The notes below the pieces were generated by a model. That model worked only from the letters and a program-made list of their open reading frames with translations. It was not told the origin of the DNA and ran no database searches. Positions 1 to 13,386 of a stretch of DNA of 64,000 bases are shown here, piece by piece. The DNA comes from Trema orientale. Taxonomy: Eukaryota; Streptophyta; Magnoliopsida; Rosales; Cannabaceae. Numbering within the stretch: position 1 is the stretch's first letter; each line of letters begins with the position of its first letter. The position numbers were made by a program, and so were the translations under genes. The stretch lies in the NCBI GenBank assembly GCA_002914845.1, contig JXTC01000524.1, forward strand, positions 66,925 through 130,924. The letters are read 5' to 3'.

Positions 1-2604
1 CGTATAGGAGAGGCTGCATATTTTGGCATAAAGATCTTCCTGAATAAAAGGGGGAATCAGAAAATCAAATAAAATAAAAGATTCCTGTAATTCTAAAATG
101 ATTGAGCATTAAGAGAGAAACAAACCTCAGAGAACTTCATTGGCAGAAGGAGGAGAGCAGCAGAAACCGCAGCCCTTAAATTAACCGAGTTTAAACTCTC
201 AACATCCAAATTATCCACAAGTATATGAACCTGAGGAAAAGATATTCAAATACCCGTAAAACTAAGTATCACATGGCATATGAGACAATGGCCACTTAAC
301 CATAGGAAAAAGGAGTGCAAAGCGATGTAAAGCTGCCAGGGAAGCACAGTTTGATGAGCACAAGTTGTAGAAAGATAGCAAAAAGTGGAACAAGGATTTG
401 ATTACATAATACAAACGATGTTAATCAGCACAGCATTCTCCCATATCTTGTGTCAAGTAAATTTAAAAAAAAAACCTAACAGACAAGAAAATTTTAAATG
501 AGCACAGTAACCCAGGGAAAATGATCAATAACTAGCAAGTTGTACCATTAGTATTCCCTCTTTAACAGAAAATCATAAATATTTATGTAAGCAATGTGTT
601 TCCTTCTGGAAATAATTACGCAGGGAAACTTTTTCAATTTAGAGACACAAAATATTTTAGTTCGAACAATGTCAAACCCCACATCCCCAGTGCTGTTGAA
701 TATATTTTAAATCGTCTAGATAGGTGCAATTAGACATAATAGAGTCTTAAGAGCTTCTGGAAATATACTTTTTTTTTTCAATTTTTATATATAATCAGAA
801 ACTTCACTGAAAAAAGTATAAGCAGAAGGGAAGAGATAAAGAATCCTCTAAGGAGCTAACAACATTCAATCAGAAAATCAGAATTTAAAGGATACACCCC
901 AATCCCTAACAAGGCTAGAAAAAGGAATTTTCTTTAAATCCTCAACAGAGCAAACCTATAAAATCCCCCAATACTTGAGTCTATTTCATAGAAACAACCA
1001 ATTCTTTCCTTTGTTTTTTGAATTAAAAAAAAAAAAAAAAAAAGAATTGTATCCTTCAGATCTTACAGATATATGGATTAGGAATCATATCCTTAGGTAT
1101 GATTTATCCATGCCAATGTTTTTTCTGATGCACAAAGGAAAAAGCCTGTAGAAAATGGCAGGATAAAAAGTAGAAAACATGCATGGAAACTAGAACGAAG
1201 AAAGTAAACTCCCATTATTAAATTATCTTCCACTATTATTACTACCATCATTTCCTTCCAAGTTCCATGGTCCATTAAACCAATCAGTTAGCAGCTATTT
1301 AAAAATAAATTATTCAGGTTTCCCTTAGGAAAAGGGAAATAACTGCACAACTTCGGAGAAAGACACTGAAGGCATACAGGTTTTTGTAATCGACCACACA
1401 AGTAGAATCTTTCCCAGTTAAGTATGTCCTGGACCAAGTCATGCATTCGAACAACTCCGTACTTGAACATCTGTGCCAAATGTAAAGCAATTGATTACAG
1501 GAATAGCAGAGAGATGCCGAGGATGAAATAATATAAAACAAAACATTCGTGCCACAATCACCCATTAACAAAAGGCACTAGAACTCACGGCCCATCAGCA
1601 GCCCAATTTATCATTGAAGCAGAATGCTCAATACCTTGTCATTCCAATTAACATAAGGGTTGAAGTGCACTCCTACACCAATTTTGTCAGCAACTTCAGT
1701 AACCTAAAAACAGTTACAAAACAACAATAGTAAAAAAGTTCAGAGTAGATGAGATCTACACACAATAACACTGACTCCTCCTAACTATGTCAAAATTATA
1801 GTGGCACCCCTATACCAAATATATTAACACTAGCACCCTTAAAAAAAACAAAAATAACAATAAATGATAGATAATATAGACAACCCTCCCTTAGTAAAAC
1901 TTGACAAACAGTGTACTTTCGAGTTTTTGACCATCAAATTTTTTCTTAATAAGAAATATTTCAATTAAAGCCATTAACTGTTTAATTAAAAGAGTAACAT
2001 AGCTTAATGTGAAAATTTTCTGTCTTTCACAACTACAGGTCTGTGTCTGTCACTGTAATATTGACAGAACATAGTAAATATATATATATATATATTTTTG
2101 CTCAGAATAGAGTATATATAAGAGAGAGACAGAGACAGAGAGAGACACACACCAGTCTTGCCCCACCAAGGCGCAGAATGCATGAAGCATAGTGATCTCT
2201 GTTCAATTTGAGATTCTTGGTTGTTCCCATAAAAAGATTAAAACCCAAAATAATTAGGACATTATTTACTAAACAACATAAGTTAACTTAGGAGCTGCAT
2301 TTGAAGCTTACCTCAGCATGCCATTCCTGGGGATTTGGCACACCAAGAATATAGTCAACTAGTTTTGACTGTGACATCCAAAACACAAATTCAAAGAAAA
2401 AGTCGAGAAAATTATAGACAAGTACAACTAAAATAAATTAAAAATAATAGTAGTAATAATAAAAAGCAAAAAAGGGAGAAAATCTAATAAAACAACCTTG
2501 TCATGGTTGTTCGGATGAAGAGCTGATCCATAGACACAGCAGAACTCTACTGGTGGAATAACTTTGAGAAAACTTTCAAGCTCAGCTTTGTTATCCTTCT
2601 CCAT
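1..2604 (-). CDS. TAM41: Mitochondrial phosphatidate cytidylyltransferase TAM41, 3' part outside window
   Basis: The product makes CDP-diacylglycerol from phosphatidic acid and CTP in the mitochondrial inner membrane, feeding cardiolipin synthesis (family knowledge). Seven exons read in phase on the minus strand: 2604-2497, 2368-2312, 2215-2153, 1703-1635, 1470-1378, 230-126 and 39-1. All introns are GT..AG with phase 0. They give 178 residues before the window edge cuts the gene. Motifs seen: the nucleotidyltransferase signature FCCVYGS (residues 21-27) with an Asp in LVDYILG (D41), KYGVVRMHDLVQDILNW, GRLQKP, the Ala/Leu-rich stretch RAAVSAALLLLP, and EDLYAKICSLSY at the cut. Order and spacing match plant and animal Tam41. 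The start ATG at 2604 follows an in-frame upstream exon part beginning at 2622; no classic transit peptide is seen, as I recall for plant homologues. One deviation: the conserved HYASWM reads HYASCI. Small reading frames on either strand here are shadows or exon read-throughs. Confidence 0.93.
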
Positions 2605-3327
2605 GAAACCACTGTCCTTCGACTACAAAATGCATATTTACTCATTCCACAAGCCTCACTTGAATAATTATAATAAAAAAATTTTAAAAAAAAGGGCAGG
2701 AAGAGATGGTCCAAAATAAAAATGACGACTGACAACGAAGTACATTATACAAATGGAACCTTCTTTTCTTTCCCTATTATGGTTAATATGTTTGTCCGAT
2801 TTTTCACAGACCATTGAGACATATGAGCATACTTGTATATGTACATTATGCAAAAAAAAGGTGCATATATTTTCAAAGAGGAAACTTCTCACACATTTTA
2901 TGGGTATTGTAATAGATGAGCTGATTCTTCTAGAATTTCAGTTCGTCTTCATGTATAATTTCAGTTCATCATCATGTATAATTGGGTAAAAGATATACAC
3001 ATGGACCTAATCTATATAGGTAGAAATGCTGAATAGGGAATTCATCAAACAGTTGGTGTGCAAGCCAATGTATAGCATTTGGAGAGCTTCCAACGACCCA
3101 AAGGCTACCACTAAGACTGTTCCTTTTTTATACATCAAAACAATTTATTTCTAAACTTCTGAAAGCAATAAACTGATTTGGTCCGAACATTTTCATTTAA
3201 AAAATAAATAAAAATATGAGACAATTTTGGCATTCTGCATGGATTAAAATCCTAAAGGGAAAAAAAAAAAAACAAAAAAATAAAAATGAAAAAAAGGGGT
3301 CAAGAATATGAGGGGGGGAAGGGTTAC

Positions 3328-3452
3328 CTAAAATGAGAGTGTTGCTGTTGGGTGTTGGCGCTGGGCGATACGAGGTTTAAGCCCACTGTTCAGTTTAGTC
3401 TGTCTCTTTCAGCAGTATTAAATGCAAAGTGCCCGCCTTATATGCAGCTTAT

Positions 3453-3488
<36 letters not shown>

Positions 3489-3560
3489 CAATTTACCTTC
3501 ACATACAAAACGAGCCGTCGTTTCACTTCGTAATGGTCGTTTCTTTCAGGTTCACTAATC
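3328..3560 (-). promoter_or_regulatory. Probable 5' UTR exon and leader/promoter of TAM41
   Basis: On the minus strand a good splice donor (TTTAG|GTAACC) ends an exon at 3328. The matching acceptor (TTTTGTAG) lies at 2623, just before the coding start exon. This suggests a roughly 700-bp intron in the 5' UTR. The exon's far edge (transcription start) is not defined. An AG/CT microsatellite lies within the leader or core promoter; pyrimidine-rich leaders are common in plant genes. Inferred from splice signals only. Confidence 0.5.
3455..3484. repeat. (AG)n microsatellite
   Basis: About 15 uninterrupted AG units, which read as CT on the transcribed minus strand of TAM41. It lies in the presumed 5' UTR or promoter, so its length could vary between individuals. 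Confidence 0.95.
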
Positions 3561-3600
3561 CAACTTCCAAGGGATCAAATTGTTGAACGGTTGAACTTCT

Positions 3601-4413
3601 CAAGTTCTGGGAAAAGTTACACTGACTCTTCCTCTTTCAAACACCTAAGAGTAATGATACGGGACATTAAAAATTTATGCCAAAAGCTTACAACACATAA
3701 TGTGACATCCACTTCAATCATTAAATCTTAAATAGTGTGATCCCATTTTGAATAAAATAGTTGTTAAAATAAATGTCACATCATGCGATATAAGTTTTTA
3801 GTGTCCCAATCACTGCTCAACACCTAAATACCACAAATAATTACAATGACACATCTTGGGTCTAAAAACAAGATTGAAAATCAATAAAATTTCGTTATTC
3901 TCTTTATTTTAAGAAATGAGTGTGGTTATTATCTTAAAACTTCAGAATTTTACGAAAACTTAATAGTCAAAAGTAAAACTTCAGTCGAATTTAATTTGAA
4001 TTTTAAGGTCTTAAAGTAAATAGTTTGCGTCTAGGAGTATTATCGTAATTTTAACGTATATTAGGGCTTATCAATATTAACTCCCCCTTGAATAAAGTAG
4101 CACTTTCCTAAGACAAATTTTTAAATGTTGATATACGAAGCAGAGGAGTGCTAATTGGTTAATTTTTTTTTCTGAAAGCTTCCTTTAGCGAATTATATTA
4201 AATCACTAGCCAAATCAACTCCACTAATAATACAAGTTAGTAAGAAAATAGAAATATTCCTCAACAAAAATCAGTATCATTCTAAATAAAACAGAGGATG
4301 TAAGTTATTATATTCTTAATTACAAAAATACGATTGCAAAATTACACTTCCTACTTATAGAAAAAAAACTCTAAGTGAGAAGACTTAGAGCTCTCGTGCA
4401 GAACTCACTTAAA
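3601..4413. other. Intergenic, nothing recognised
   Basis: AT-rich sequence with no open frame of note and no recognisable repeat boundary. It contains only poly-A/T runs. Confidence 0.6.
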
Positions 4414-4565
4414 GTGTCCATCAGTAAATACTATAGTAGTCTCATCTTTACGTCGTCCATCAGTAAACGCCACTATCTTCATGGTGTCTATCAGTAAACA
4501 TCAACATCTACATGGTGTCCATCAATAAATGCCACCTTGTTCATAGCATTCATCAGTGAATGCTA
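4414..4565 (+). repeat. Degenerate tandem repeat, 5 units of 31-38 bp
   Basis: The core GTGTCCATCAGTAAAYGCCA recurs at about 4414, 4452, 4484, 4515 and 4546. The spacing tightens from 38 to 31 bp. Units have diverged at several positions, and the last (GCATTCATCAGTGAATGCT) is itself an inverted repeat. No coding capacity. It may be part of a decayed retroelement that continues to about 6.9 kb. Confidence 0.7.
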
Positions 4566-6900
4566 TACAAAAATTTCCAAATCTAACTCTCGAAAGTTAT
4601 TAATCTAAAAGAAAACTAAGAAAGACATACAAAAAATAGCAAAAAACAAACTCTAGAAATAGAATAACTAAAATACAACCAAAAAACACAACAGATATAG
4701 ATTTGGATGTACACAAGAAAATATGAAAAATAATCCAAAACACCGCAAATTTAGATTTGGTATACAAATAAATCTAGATTTAGATAGACATCAACTTGCA
4801 TAAAAAGGAATAAATAAAAGAAAAACTAAAAGTAGAAGAAAAATAGAAAAATAAAACTCATACCAAGGAGAGATGGTTGGTAATTATTATAGTATGTGAG
4901 GTGATAACATAGATTTCAAAAAAAAAAAAAAAAGATAGAAACCTAATATCACACAAATAAGATCGTACTCGTAAAATTAGAAGGAAAAAGATCTAACCTT
5001 TTGTAGACCGTTACCAACGCCGATAGAAGAACGATGTGAGTTATCTCACTCCTAAGTCTTTTGAACCATGACCCGTTTTCTATGCCGTACTCGATATGTG
5101 GTCACCTTGTACGCTACAAGAGAAATGATTAGAACCAGGAAATAAGAAATTAAAAATTAACACAATAACAAGAAGAATTTCTTATTACTTAGCTTTTAAT
5201 TGATCTGCGTGATTTTTCTTTCTGTCTAGAGAATTATGATCACTCAAAATTCTTAAGAAAAAACTGTACGCTCTTATTTTTCTTCGAAAGTTATTTTTCT
5301 TTGAGTGCAGAGAAAAATTCTCATTTTGAAATTTTTACATAACTTTTTTCAGTACAAAAATTCCTAAACATCTTTCTTTTTAAAACTAATTTTCTAATAT
5401 AAAAATACATGTCCAGATTCGATGTACCAGAGCAATCTCCTATTAGTAGGATTGCACTACACGTCTTTTGCCAGAGAGATTTTCTCTGCAAAAAAACGTG
5501 TAACACTTATAAAAGTGTATTTTCAACTTTCAAAATATTTTCCAATATTGTTTAATTCCTAAGGTAATTAGAAATTAACTCAAATAAATGTCCATCCTTT
5601 ATTTATCTAGATTTCTTAATTCAAATCAAGAAACTAAAAAAAAAATATTTAGTTCTATTATCTTGACAGTTGCCAAATCAAATCGGCTAACACAAAATAA
5701 TACGATTTTTTACCGATAGACTATCTATTTGAATTTTATTTCAAATTAATTATTATAATAATTTAGAATTTCTAAAATTCAAATAATCCATCTTATAATT
5801 AAATTACAAATCCCATTTAATGGGACTACACTACATGTCTGACACTGTACTTCATGGCACAGTGCAACACGCCTATGCCCACTTACTGGGCTAGGCTTGT
5901 GCAATCTTGAGCTTATGAGGCCTCACTGCTATTTCTCTTCCATCAATTAGACTTGCAGTACAACCGAATTTACGGCTTAGTCTAGGGATCTTTGGGCTCA
6001 TAGAATAGTGGCTCTCACAATTGTGCCTTAAATTAATCGGCCTAATTGTAAATTTCAAATCTACTCTATCAAAAGATTGGAATTGCACTCCACTATTAAA
6101 TGGTACTTTTATGGATATTATCACATTAGTAATAATTAGTCCATGCCACATTGATATATATACTTTAATCCTTTGTACCATATCATAACTAAATTGATAT
6201 CTCAACTATTCAATCAATTTAATTATACTTTTTATTTCTTGACTTTTACTAGTTTTCTATAATGATTATTTTCAACATATTAATTGGATATGTTGATACA
6301 CTCTGGCTAGAAAATTCTATGATCAAGTACTGCAAAACTGTCAAGGGATATATATATATATAAATTCCATATTGTCAATCCATAAATATCACTATCCATA
6401 AATACCTCCTACTAAGTTACTGAGAATATGAACCCCTCAATTAGAATTGCACTCTTTAGTAATTCAAATGTTACAATATAAACAAACATGAACTTATAAT
6501 TAACTCAGGATTAAGAATAAAGTATTATCAATGCCAAATAAGATTTAATAAGTCTGACAGTTATTTGATGTCTATTAAATCTCATAATTGATCCGTTCTA
6601 TGTAATCTAACTACATTAGTAAATCCATATGTAATTAAGACAAATTACTCAATGAATTTATAATAGTTAAAATAAAGAGTCCAACTTTATTTTATTAACT
6701 TTGAACCATTTTATTTAACTACAAAATAACTTGTATTGATATCTTCCGTGAATCCACCTCATTGGTCACAAAGATATATATTATGTCATTAAATGGACTT
6801 TTATTCAATCATTCATATGCAAAAATTATAATGAAAATATCTAACAAATTTTATTAATTCTAAAAAATATTTATTACATGATGAAATATACTTTGGAGAG
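4566..6900. other. Probable decayed retroelement-derived non-coding sequence
   Basis: No protein domain is readable. The stretch at about 5820-6700 has the texture of a plant LTR or LTR-adjacent region: many short mixed-base words with few homopolymers, and a more GC-balanced block at 5840-6010. However, I found no second copy in the window, no TG..CA boundary and no primer-binding site. The 104-residue minus-strand open frame at 5891-6205 has no features I recognise. Confidence 0.3.
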
Positions 6901-8161
6901 CATTTATTCTTAACAGAGAGATGGCTCCCCTCCCCAGTATGGGGCAGAACCAACTAATGGAGGAGGTTGGTGGCTGGCATAGGCTAGGAGAAGGTCTCTA
7001 GATGTTAGAGCGAGCTCACTTCTCGCTAATTGGTTAAATTTGAGTCATAGGAAATGTTCTTTTTCCAAAATATGTTGCATTATTATTAATGTTGTTTATG
7101 TCAAAATTGGAAAACAAAGAAGAATAAGACAATCAAGCAACAAAAACAACAATAGCAGCCTTTTTCTTTTTTCCATAGCAACATCTATTTATTTTGTTGA
7201 TAATGTTTTAGCTAAATGCAGCTAGTAATCTGTTATAAGAGAATATTATGATTGTCGTAATAGCTAGTTTAATCTCCCGTTCTTCTTTTGTAGTAGTTCT
7301 TTAAAAGGGAAATTATCATTGAGAACTATGTATTTTCTCAAATTGTTGACATAAAAACCTATGTTTATCCAAAAATAAAAGAGAAACCCCTACAATAAAA
7401 TAAAAGAGAAACCCTTACAATTTTACTTTTGTTATAAAGGGTACTCGCATTTCACTATTATCAAATCACTTACGAAAGGGGATAAATTTTATACAAAGAG
7501 ACAATTTGTAGGACCCAAATACCACAACATACCAAATTATATATGTACAAACAAACTAACCAAATTATCAAAACTATAGTATTTTGGTTTTAAAAAAAAA
7601 AATCAAAATCACGAAATGCAAATGAACATCTAAAAACGGAAAAAAAAAGGTTAATTCAATTGTTCTTTTCTTATAATCTTGAAATATCGTTATGAGTAGG
7701 TGATCTTTGGGAAATCTCCAATATCAACCTTCTCACCTCTTTCTCTACATGGCATGTATATTTTGTTCCTAGATTGTCAAATTATTTTGGAGAAGAGAAT
7801 ACCAACAGGACCAATTGGCCTCATTTGGACTTTTTTAGGACCATCATTTTGGATGATTTTTTTAGGAGTAAAATTTGGGTCCTACAATAAGTAATGGACT
7901 AACTTGCTCTTTTGTACACCTTACCCTCTAACTCAGGCATACCCCACGAATCAGCCACACAATCCCCACACACTTTCCCAAAAGTTCCATGAACTTCCTC
8001 TTTCCCCTTTGAAATTGAAAGAGAATAAGAGAGGGAAATAAAATAATTTCTCTCAAAATCCATTTAGAAAACTATTATAAATTGAAAAACCGTCTCTCAA
8101 ATTTCATATATAAGTTGAAAATTCCATTCTTCTTCTCTCAAGCACCCGTTCCGGTCCTATA
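6901..8161. other. Intergenic, nothing firmly recognised
   Basis: A short GC-richer patch at 6918-7025 (GCTCCCCTCCCCAGTATGGG and following) stands out from the AT-rich surroundings and may be a fragment of a transposable element. The rest holds poly-A/T runs and a few short chance reading frames. Confidence 0.4.
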
Positions 8162-8395
8162 ATGGCAAAAACCCGTTCTACTCAAGGTCGGAAAGCTAGT
8201 TCGTAGAATCCAAACACAACCTCAATGTTAGGTTCGACGAGTATGCTGTTTAAGTCGTCGTCAAAGTCTTGGGCGAAGTCTCCTATAATAAAGCCAAAAA
8301 GCCCAATAGAAAAACCTCGATTTGAAGAGCAAGAGGCCGATAAAAGCATCAAAAAACTAGTTATGGATTATTATATATTTCAGAGAGAATTCTGA
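8162..8395 (+). pseudogene. Small interrupted reading frame, unknown (possibly TE-derived)
   Basis: A frame opening with MAKTRSTQGRKASS is interrupted by one TAG, then stays open for 62 codons (NPNTTSMLGS... to ...DYYIFQREF) and ends at a TGA at 8393. It is rich in Lys, Ser and Pro early, then acidic. The basic, low-complexity start resembles N-termini of plant retroelement gag proteins, but I do not recognise a domain. It is immediately followed by a palindromic repeat array. A chance open frame cannot be excluded. Confidence 0.25.
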
Positions 8396-8715
8396 AGTTG
8401 TATATTTTGATTGAGTCAAGAAGATCTTGACCTTGTTCAAGAACTCTTTCACCCTCGTGTCAAGAGCGTCTTGATCTTAGTCAAGATCTTTCTAACTTAA
8501 TGTCAATAAGTTCCTGAACTGAGGTCAAGATAGTCTTAACTTTATGCTAAAGAAGTTCTTGACTTGAGGTCAAGAATCTTGACCTCATGGTGAAGAAGTT
8601 CTTGGCTTCAAAAAGCTCTTAACCTTAGATAAAAAAGCACTTGACCTCAGGTCCAGAAATTCTTTCTTGACCTTGCTCAAGAACTTCTTAAACTCATGTC
8701 AAGAGGATATTGACT
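8396..8715. repeat. Degenerate array of TCTTGAC/GTCAAGA inverted units
   Basis: Short words TTCTTGAC and GTCAAGA alternate about every 25-35 bp, often as near-palindromes such as CTTGACTTGAGGTCAAG and GTCAAGAAGATCTTGAC. I count at least ten words in about 320 bp. The spacing is irregular and units are degenerate. No coding capacity. Confidence 0.65.
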
Positions 8716-9700
8716 CACCAATTAGTCAATTTTTCTTTTACCATATAATAAGATCAGTTTGACTTGTGAGGTATAGAAGACCATTATGAAGATACATATA
8801 CAAAAATGTGAAATCTTTAGTATAATAATGCCCAATCAATATTATAACTTCTTCAAACACTTCTTACTCACTCTCTATCAACTACAAAATAACTATTCAT
8901 GAAATTAAATACATAACTTACCTTCAAATGCCAAAAACTCCACAAAATATCCAAAAAACCAGCTGAGTTTTTCTTATACACATGCAAAGGTTTGATCAGT
9001 TATGAGCGAGAAAAAACACACTTGAAAATCAACAAGAGAGAAAGAGAGAGAGAAAGAGAAAAAATGGAGGGAAATGCATTTAATACTCTTATCAACCTTT
9101 CAATTCTTAATAATGGCAAGTTTGGAATGAGCTTTAATTCTCTCTCCACCTAGTTCTAAAAAAGACTAAATTTTGGTCTTAAAATTATCCTTATATCAAA
9201 GATGCACGAAAAGGGAAAAATAGAGTGAAACTAGTCCTATCCATGTCCTTTTTTCATTGTCTTATCCGTAATGTTGCAAAATGGGCGTTAGTTACTTCTA
9301 GTTTTGGTAGCCTAGATTCCTCTTCCCTTCCTAAGGTGAGGAGATATTGCTATGAGTAATATAAAGGTCCTCTTGAAATAAAAAATGTATCCAAAGTTTG
9401 ACAACGAGATTTTTATCCGTCTTTCCTCATACATGTCCTTTTCTTTTCACAAATCTATTGTAGGAGACCATGACCCTATATACCCAACTAGTCTCTTCCA
9501 TTCTTTTTAATTTGGAAAAAAAAAAAAAAACCAAGTAAATACTTCGCTTGTAGGGAAAATTAGATCTCAATGATTGGAATCATTTACTTCAAACATGCTT
9601 CATTTTCTCATTAATCAAACTTGCGTAAATTGTGGACATTTAAAAGTGAAGCAGAACTTTTGGGAGAAAAGAAGCTCTGCTATGCATTAACCACCAAACT
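8716..9700. other. Intergenic, nothing recognised
   Basis: AT-rich, with small purine-rich runs (about 9030-9062). The last part lies downstream (3') of the minus-strand HAD gene and may hold its 3' UTR, but I could not fix a polyadenylation site. Confidence 0.5.
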
Positions 9701-9759
9701 TTCCTTCCAAGGGGATGGAAAATTACAAACAACATTACTTGGAAGAGAAATAGGCTTCC

Positions 9760-11123
9760 TTAGCAGGTTGAATTTTCTGAAGTAAGCCATTCTTTTGCTG
9801 CTATCAAGTCAGGGAGCACAGTTGCACCAGATTTCCTCCATTCATCGGCATCTGATGTCTTGAATCGATCCAATAACAAAGCATGCATTCCCACACTCTT
9901 TGCAGGCAAGTAATCTTTGCGCATACTATCTCCAATGTGCAAAACCTGTTCTGGTGCAATATTTCCAGCCCTCTCAAGGGCAATCTCATAAATCCTTGGA
10001 TTCGGTTTCTCGACACCTTCCAGACCAGAAAACACACCGAAGTCCCATTCAGATCCCTGCACAAGGGTTACATATATGGTATCATACAAAGAACTACGAG
10101 CGAAGGGTGGTAGAAAAAAATTCAGTTCAATGAGATGCGATATAGTGAGAAAAATATAGTTCTAACACAAAGAAGCCTAGACTCTCTCTCTCTCTCTCTC
10201 TCATTATATTCCAAGTGGTATTTGTTTGAATTTTCAGAGACCTGGATCAGTTTTGTAACGAGAGCAGGGAATGCGTTTTATTACTCTATATATCGGTACT
10301 GGGAGAGTGCATATTTTCTGCATGTCCTCGAATTATATGGTCATATGAACATGTTATTGCTACTTATTGTGTCCCTCGGATGAATTCACATCACAGCCAC
10401 GTCAGTTAATATATAACCATACTCCAGTAAGAGGGAAATTATCATGAATTTAGGAGATTGACCTTTTACCTGGTTCAGACCCAATGCTGGGAGTATCACA
10501 TCTTGATACCGGTATTCTGCATTGCTAATAATCCCGACTGCAAGACCCTGCTCGTGCACCCATCTTAAAAATGGTTGGGAGTCCGGAAAGACAGTGTAAG
10601 GAGCAGAGGAGCCAAACGAAGCATATATGCGTCTAAACACCTTTTCAAATGTCTCTTCATCGTAGTCATAACCAGCCTAGCAGCAAAACAAGAATCACAC
10701 TTTAGAACATTCTGAAAACTTCTGTAAGTTGTGAACATAGAACATCCTGCCTTTCAAAGATATACTAGGAATATCACCATATTATAAGGTGAACAGATAT
10801 CCTGCTTAAGCTAGTTATGACAAAAGCTATGCTAAAAAAACACTGGCTTATTCTTATATTCTTACCCTGATAAAGGAGTCTCTTACACATGTTTTCCACC
10901 ACAGAATGTTGGGCATTTTTGCAGCATATCCAAAACATGGATATTTTTGGGCCATTTCTTTATATGCATCTTTGAATCCCTCATGCACTCGTTTGTAGTC
11001 AGGGCAAGGCAGCCCAACAGATTTGGCTGCCATGCAATAGTAGTCTCCAAGCTCCCCCTTATAAGCTATCAAAGTACCAGTAACATCCACTGTAATACAT
11101 CGTAATCTTGACAAAATCGACAT
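9760..11123 (-). CDS. HAD-superfamily hydrolase, HDHD3-like
   Basis: Three phase-0 exons, 11123-10866, 10676-10470 and 10056-9760, joined by GT..AG introns, encode 253 residues from ATG to TGA. Haloacid dehalogenase-like phosphatase fold motifs appear in order. Motif I is VDVTGTL with nucleophile D13, motif II GIISN with S137, motif III VEKPNPRIYE with K172, and motif IV HIGDSMRKDY with G197-D198 and D203. A helical cap lies between motifs I and II. Motif I reads D-V-T-G-T: the second Asp usual in HAD phosphatases is replaced by Thr. As I recall, this is also so in plant HDHD3-like proteins, and human HDHD3 has DVKDT. The substrate is unknown. No organelle signal is obvious. Two 5' UTR splice sites and a TATA box farther upstream suggest a distant promoter. 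Confidence 0.92.
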
Positions 11124-11132
11124 TATGGAAGA

Positions 11133-13386
11133 ACTGTGTAATAAATTTTTCGAATGTAGGACGATTGATGAAGTTATTGTTTAACTCTTATTATAGTGAT
11201 ACGATCAAATCAGAAAAAGATACTTTTCAGTCTAACAAGCTCCTTCAACAGCTCCAGTGATATCTGCATTTGAACAATGAAAGTTTAGTTAGTGATTGCA
11301 ATAATAGCTGCTCAAATTAGATTTGTGTAACACGTTTCTCTAGCGCTTGCTTCATTAATTTTTTTTTTTCAAGCATTTAAGTAAGAAGATGTTCAAAAAG
11401 GAGTTATAAACATAACTCCCAACCTTCGAGCATTCAGCTCTTAATCAAAGAACAAAATATCCATTTAAATAACCAGTCCACTGATTCCAAAGGGAAAAAT
11501 TAGAATTACAAATTTACTAGTGTATCAGAATTTTCGAAACTTCATACTCCAATTAATTCCTTTCTTTCTTAGCACATCCTGTTATCTTCCCCTCGTGTTT
11601 TCAAAATATATTGATTTTTAACAAAACTAATCCTTAGACTCTAGTTCAGGCATTCTAGTTATCACTTCCTGTATCATATTGCACCAGTATGAGTATCTGA
11701 TTGTGGTACAGATAATCATCCGAAAATACAAACCTGACCTGCTTTCATTCACAAAATCAGCTGCTAACTTGGTGCAGGTAACTATATCTATGATCTATGC
11801 CCTCTGATTTTTTAGGCATCATGTATTCTCATCACTGCATTTCAACAAAATGTTCCCACGTTGAGAGAAAGAATTAATAAGACTGTGTATTAGGATACGA
11901 TTTTAGCAATCCTCCTTCACCATGGTGAACTCGTGAGCTTACAATAGCATATGGCTTATTATTAAAGTCATAGGTTATAGAACCAGCTTTGTAAGTGTAG
12001 GCCTGATGGTGTAGGACTTTATTCAATCTACAGGAAGCATAAGGTTGTAGACTAGTTGTATATTTCCTCATCTAATTCTACCAACATGACAGTTCCTTCC
12101 AAACCTATTAGCACTTGGTAAAGATTTTATGCGGTTTTATCACGAGCAAGCTCTTGTTTCCGGCTCCTAATACAACACGAATGAAAATCATACTACAGAT
12201 ACCAAATCGACATCTCAGACATACTCCAAACGACTCAACACAATCAACTAGATAAACATCAAAATTTATTAACCAGTTTGTATTATTTATTTGTTGCAAT
12301 GGGAAAAAGGAAATTCAGTGACAGTTTAGTCTCAACTCAACATAGTCACATGCATTAGTCATAATTAATATGACGACGATCGAGGAAGTGCAAGAAAAAG
12401 CCGTGGATGTCATCATTCATTAATTGCTTTCTGAAAAATTAACAGAAGAAAACAATAGATAGTGGAACCTCAACAATAAATGAAATTGGTGATATAGAAT
12501 GGTAAAAAGAGATAGAGGAGGAGAGTTAGGGGAGAGAGTTTTTGAAGAATTATAGGGAGGGAGGGCGAGCGAACCAAGAGGGAAATTCAAATTCAAAATT
12601 CTGTTTAATTCATCAATCAAAGTCTCAAAGAAGCTATGACAAACAAAGCCTGATCAATAGCTGGGAAACTTAAAAACTAACATAAAAAAACAGTATATAG
12701 TGACGTATATAAGTAACCCAAAAAAGGGGCTAATCTCACATTTCCTAACTATCATAATCTTCAAATATCCAAACAGCATTAGTTGGATTCAGTAATATTG
12801 ACAGTCTCAGTTTATATATTGGCAAATATCAGAGACTCATTCACTGCATGAAAAGCCATGTTCTTTCATTCAAAAAAAAATATATATATATATACAGAAG
12901 GTCTTTCGTATTGGAAAATTCACCCAATTAACAAACAAAAGTAAAACCCAGCTCAGGTACTCCAATCCACATCAGGTGCTGTTCACCAAAACCCATCAAA
13001 GAAAATTCCACGAATGGGAATTAGGAAATACTCAACTTGAAATTATTCAAAAAAAAAAAAAAGAGTAGCCATTGACGCATACAACAATTATTTCTCTGTA
13101 AATTAAGATTTAAATCCGTAGAAAATTAAACAGATCATATACCCGTATATAAATGCAACATTTGTAAACTAAAATAAAATGAAAAAGTCAATGTAGAGAA
13201 ATAAATAACTTTTCTTTTAAATATTTTAACAAGGGAAAATGCAGGTTGAGAGTGATGAGATACTAGTTCAATAAGCTCAAAAGAACCCTAAAAATACAGA
13301 AAAAAAAAAAAAAGATATTTTGAAGCATACCCAAATTCCCAGAAGCTGAAATGGTCCAAAATCTGAATTGGTTTGGAGTGATTTAC
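11133..13386 (-). other. Presumed 5' UTR intron(s) of the HAD gene; otherwise empty
   Basis: An acceptor-like ACACAG lies just before the HAD start codon (about 11133), and a donor lies at 13386-13385. No coding exon is recognised between them. At 12480-12600 the minus strand is strongly pyrimidine-rich (CTCTCC, CCCTCC runs) and could instead be a leader of the same gene. No transposon boundary seen. Confidence 0.35.

Noticed and set aside
4414..4565. CRISPR-like array
   Set aside because: Plant nuclear context, diverged units, irregular spacing and no associated genes. It is a decayed tandem repeat.
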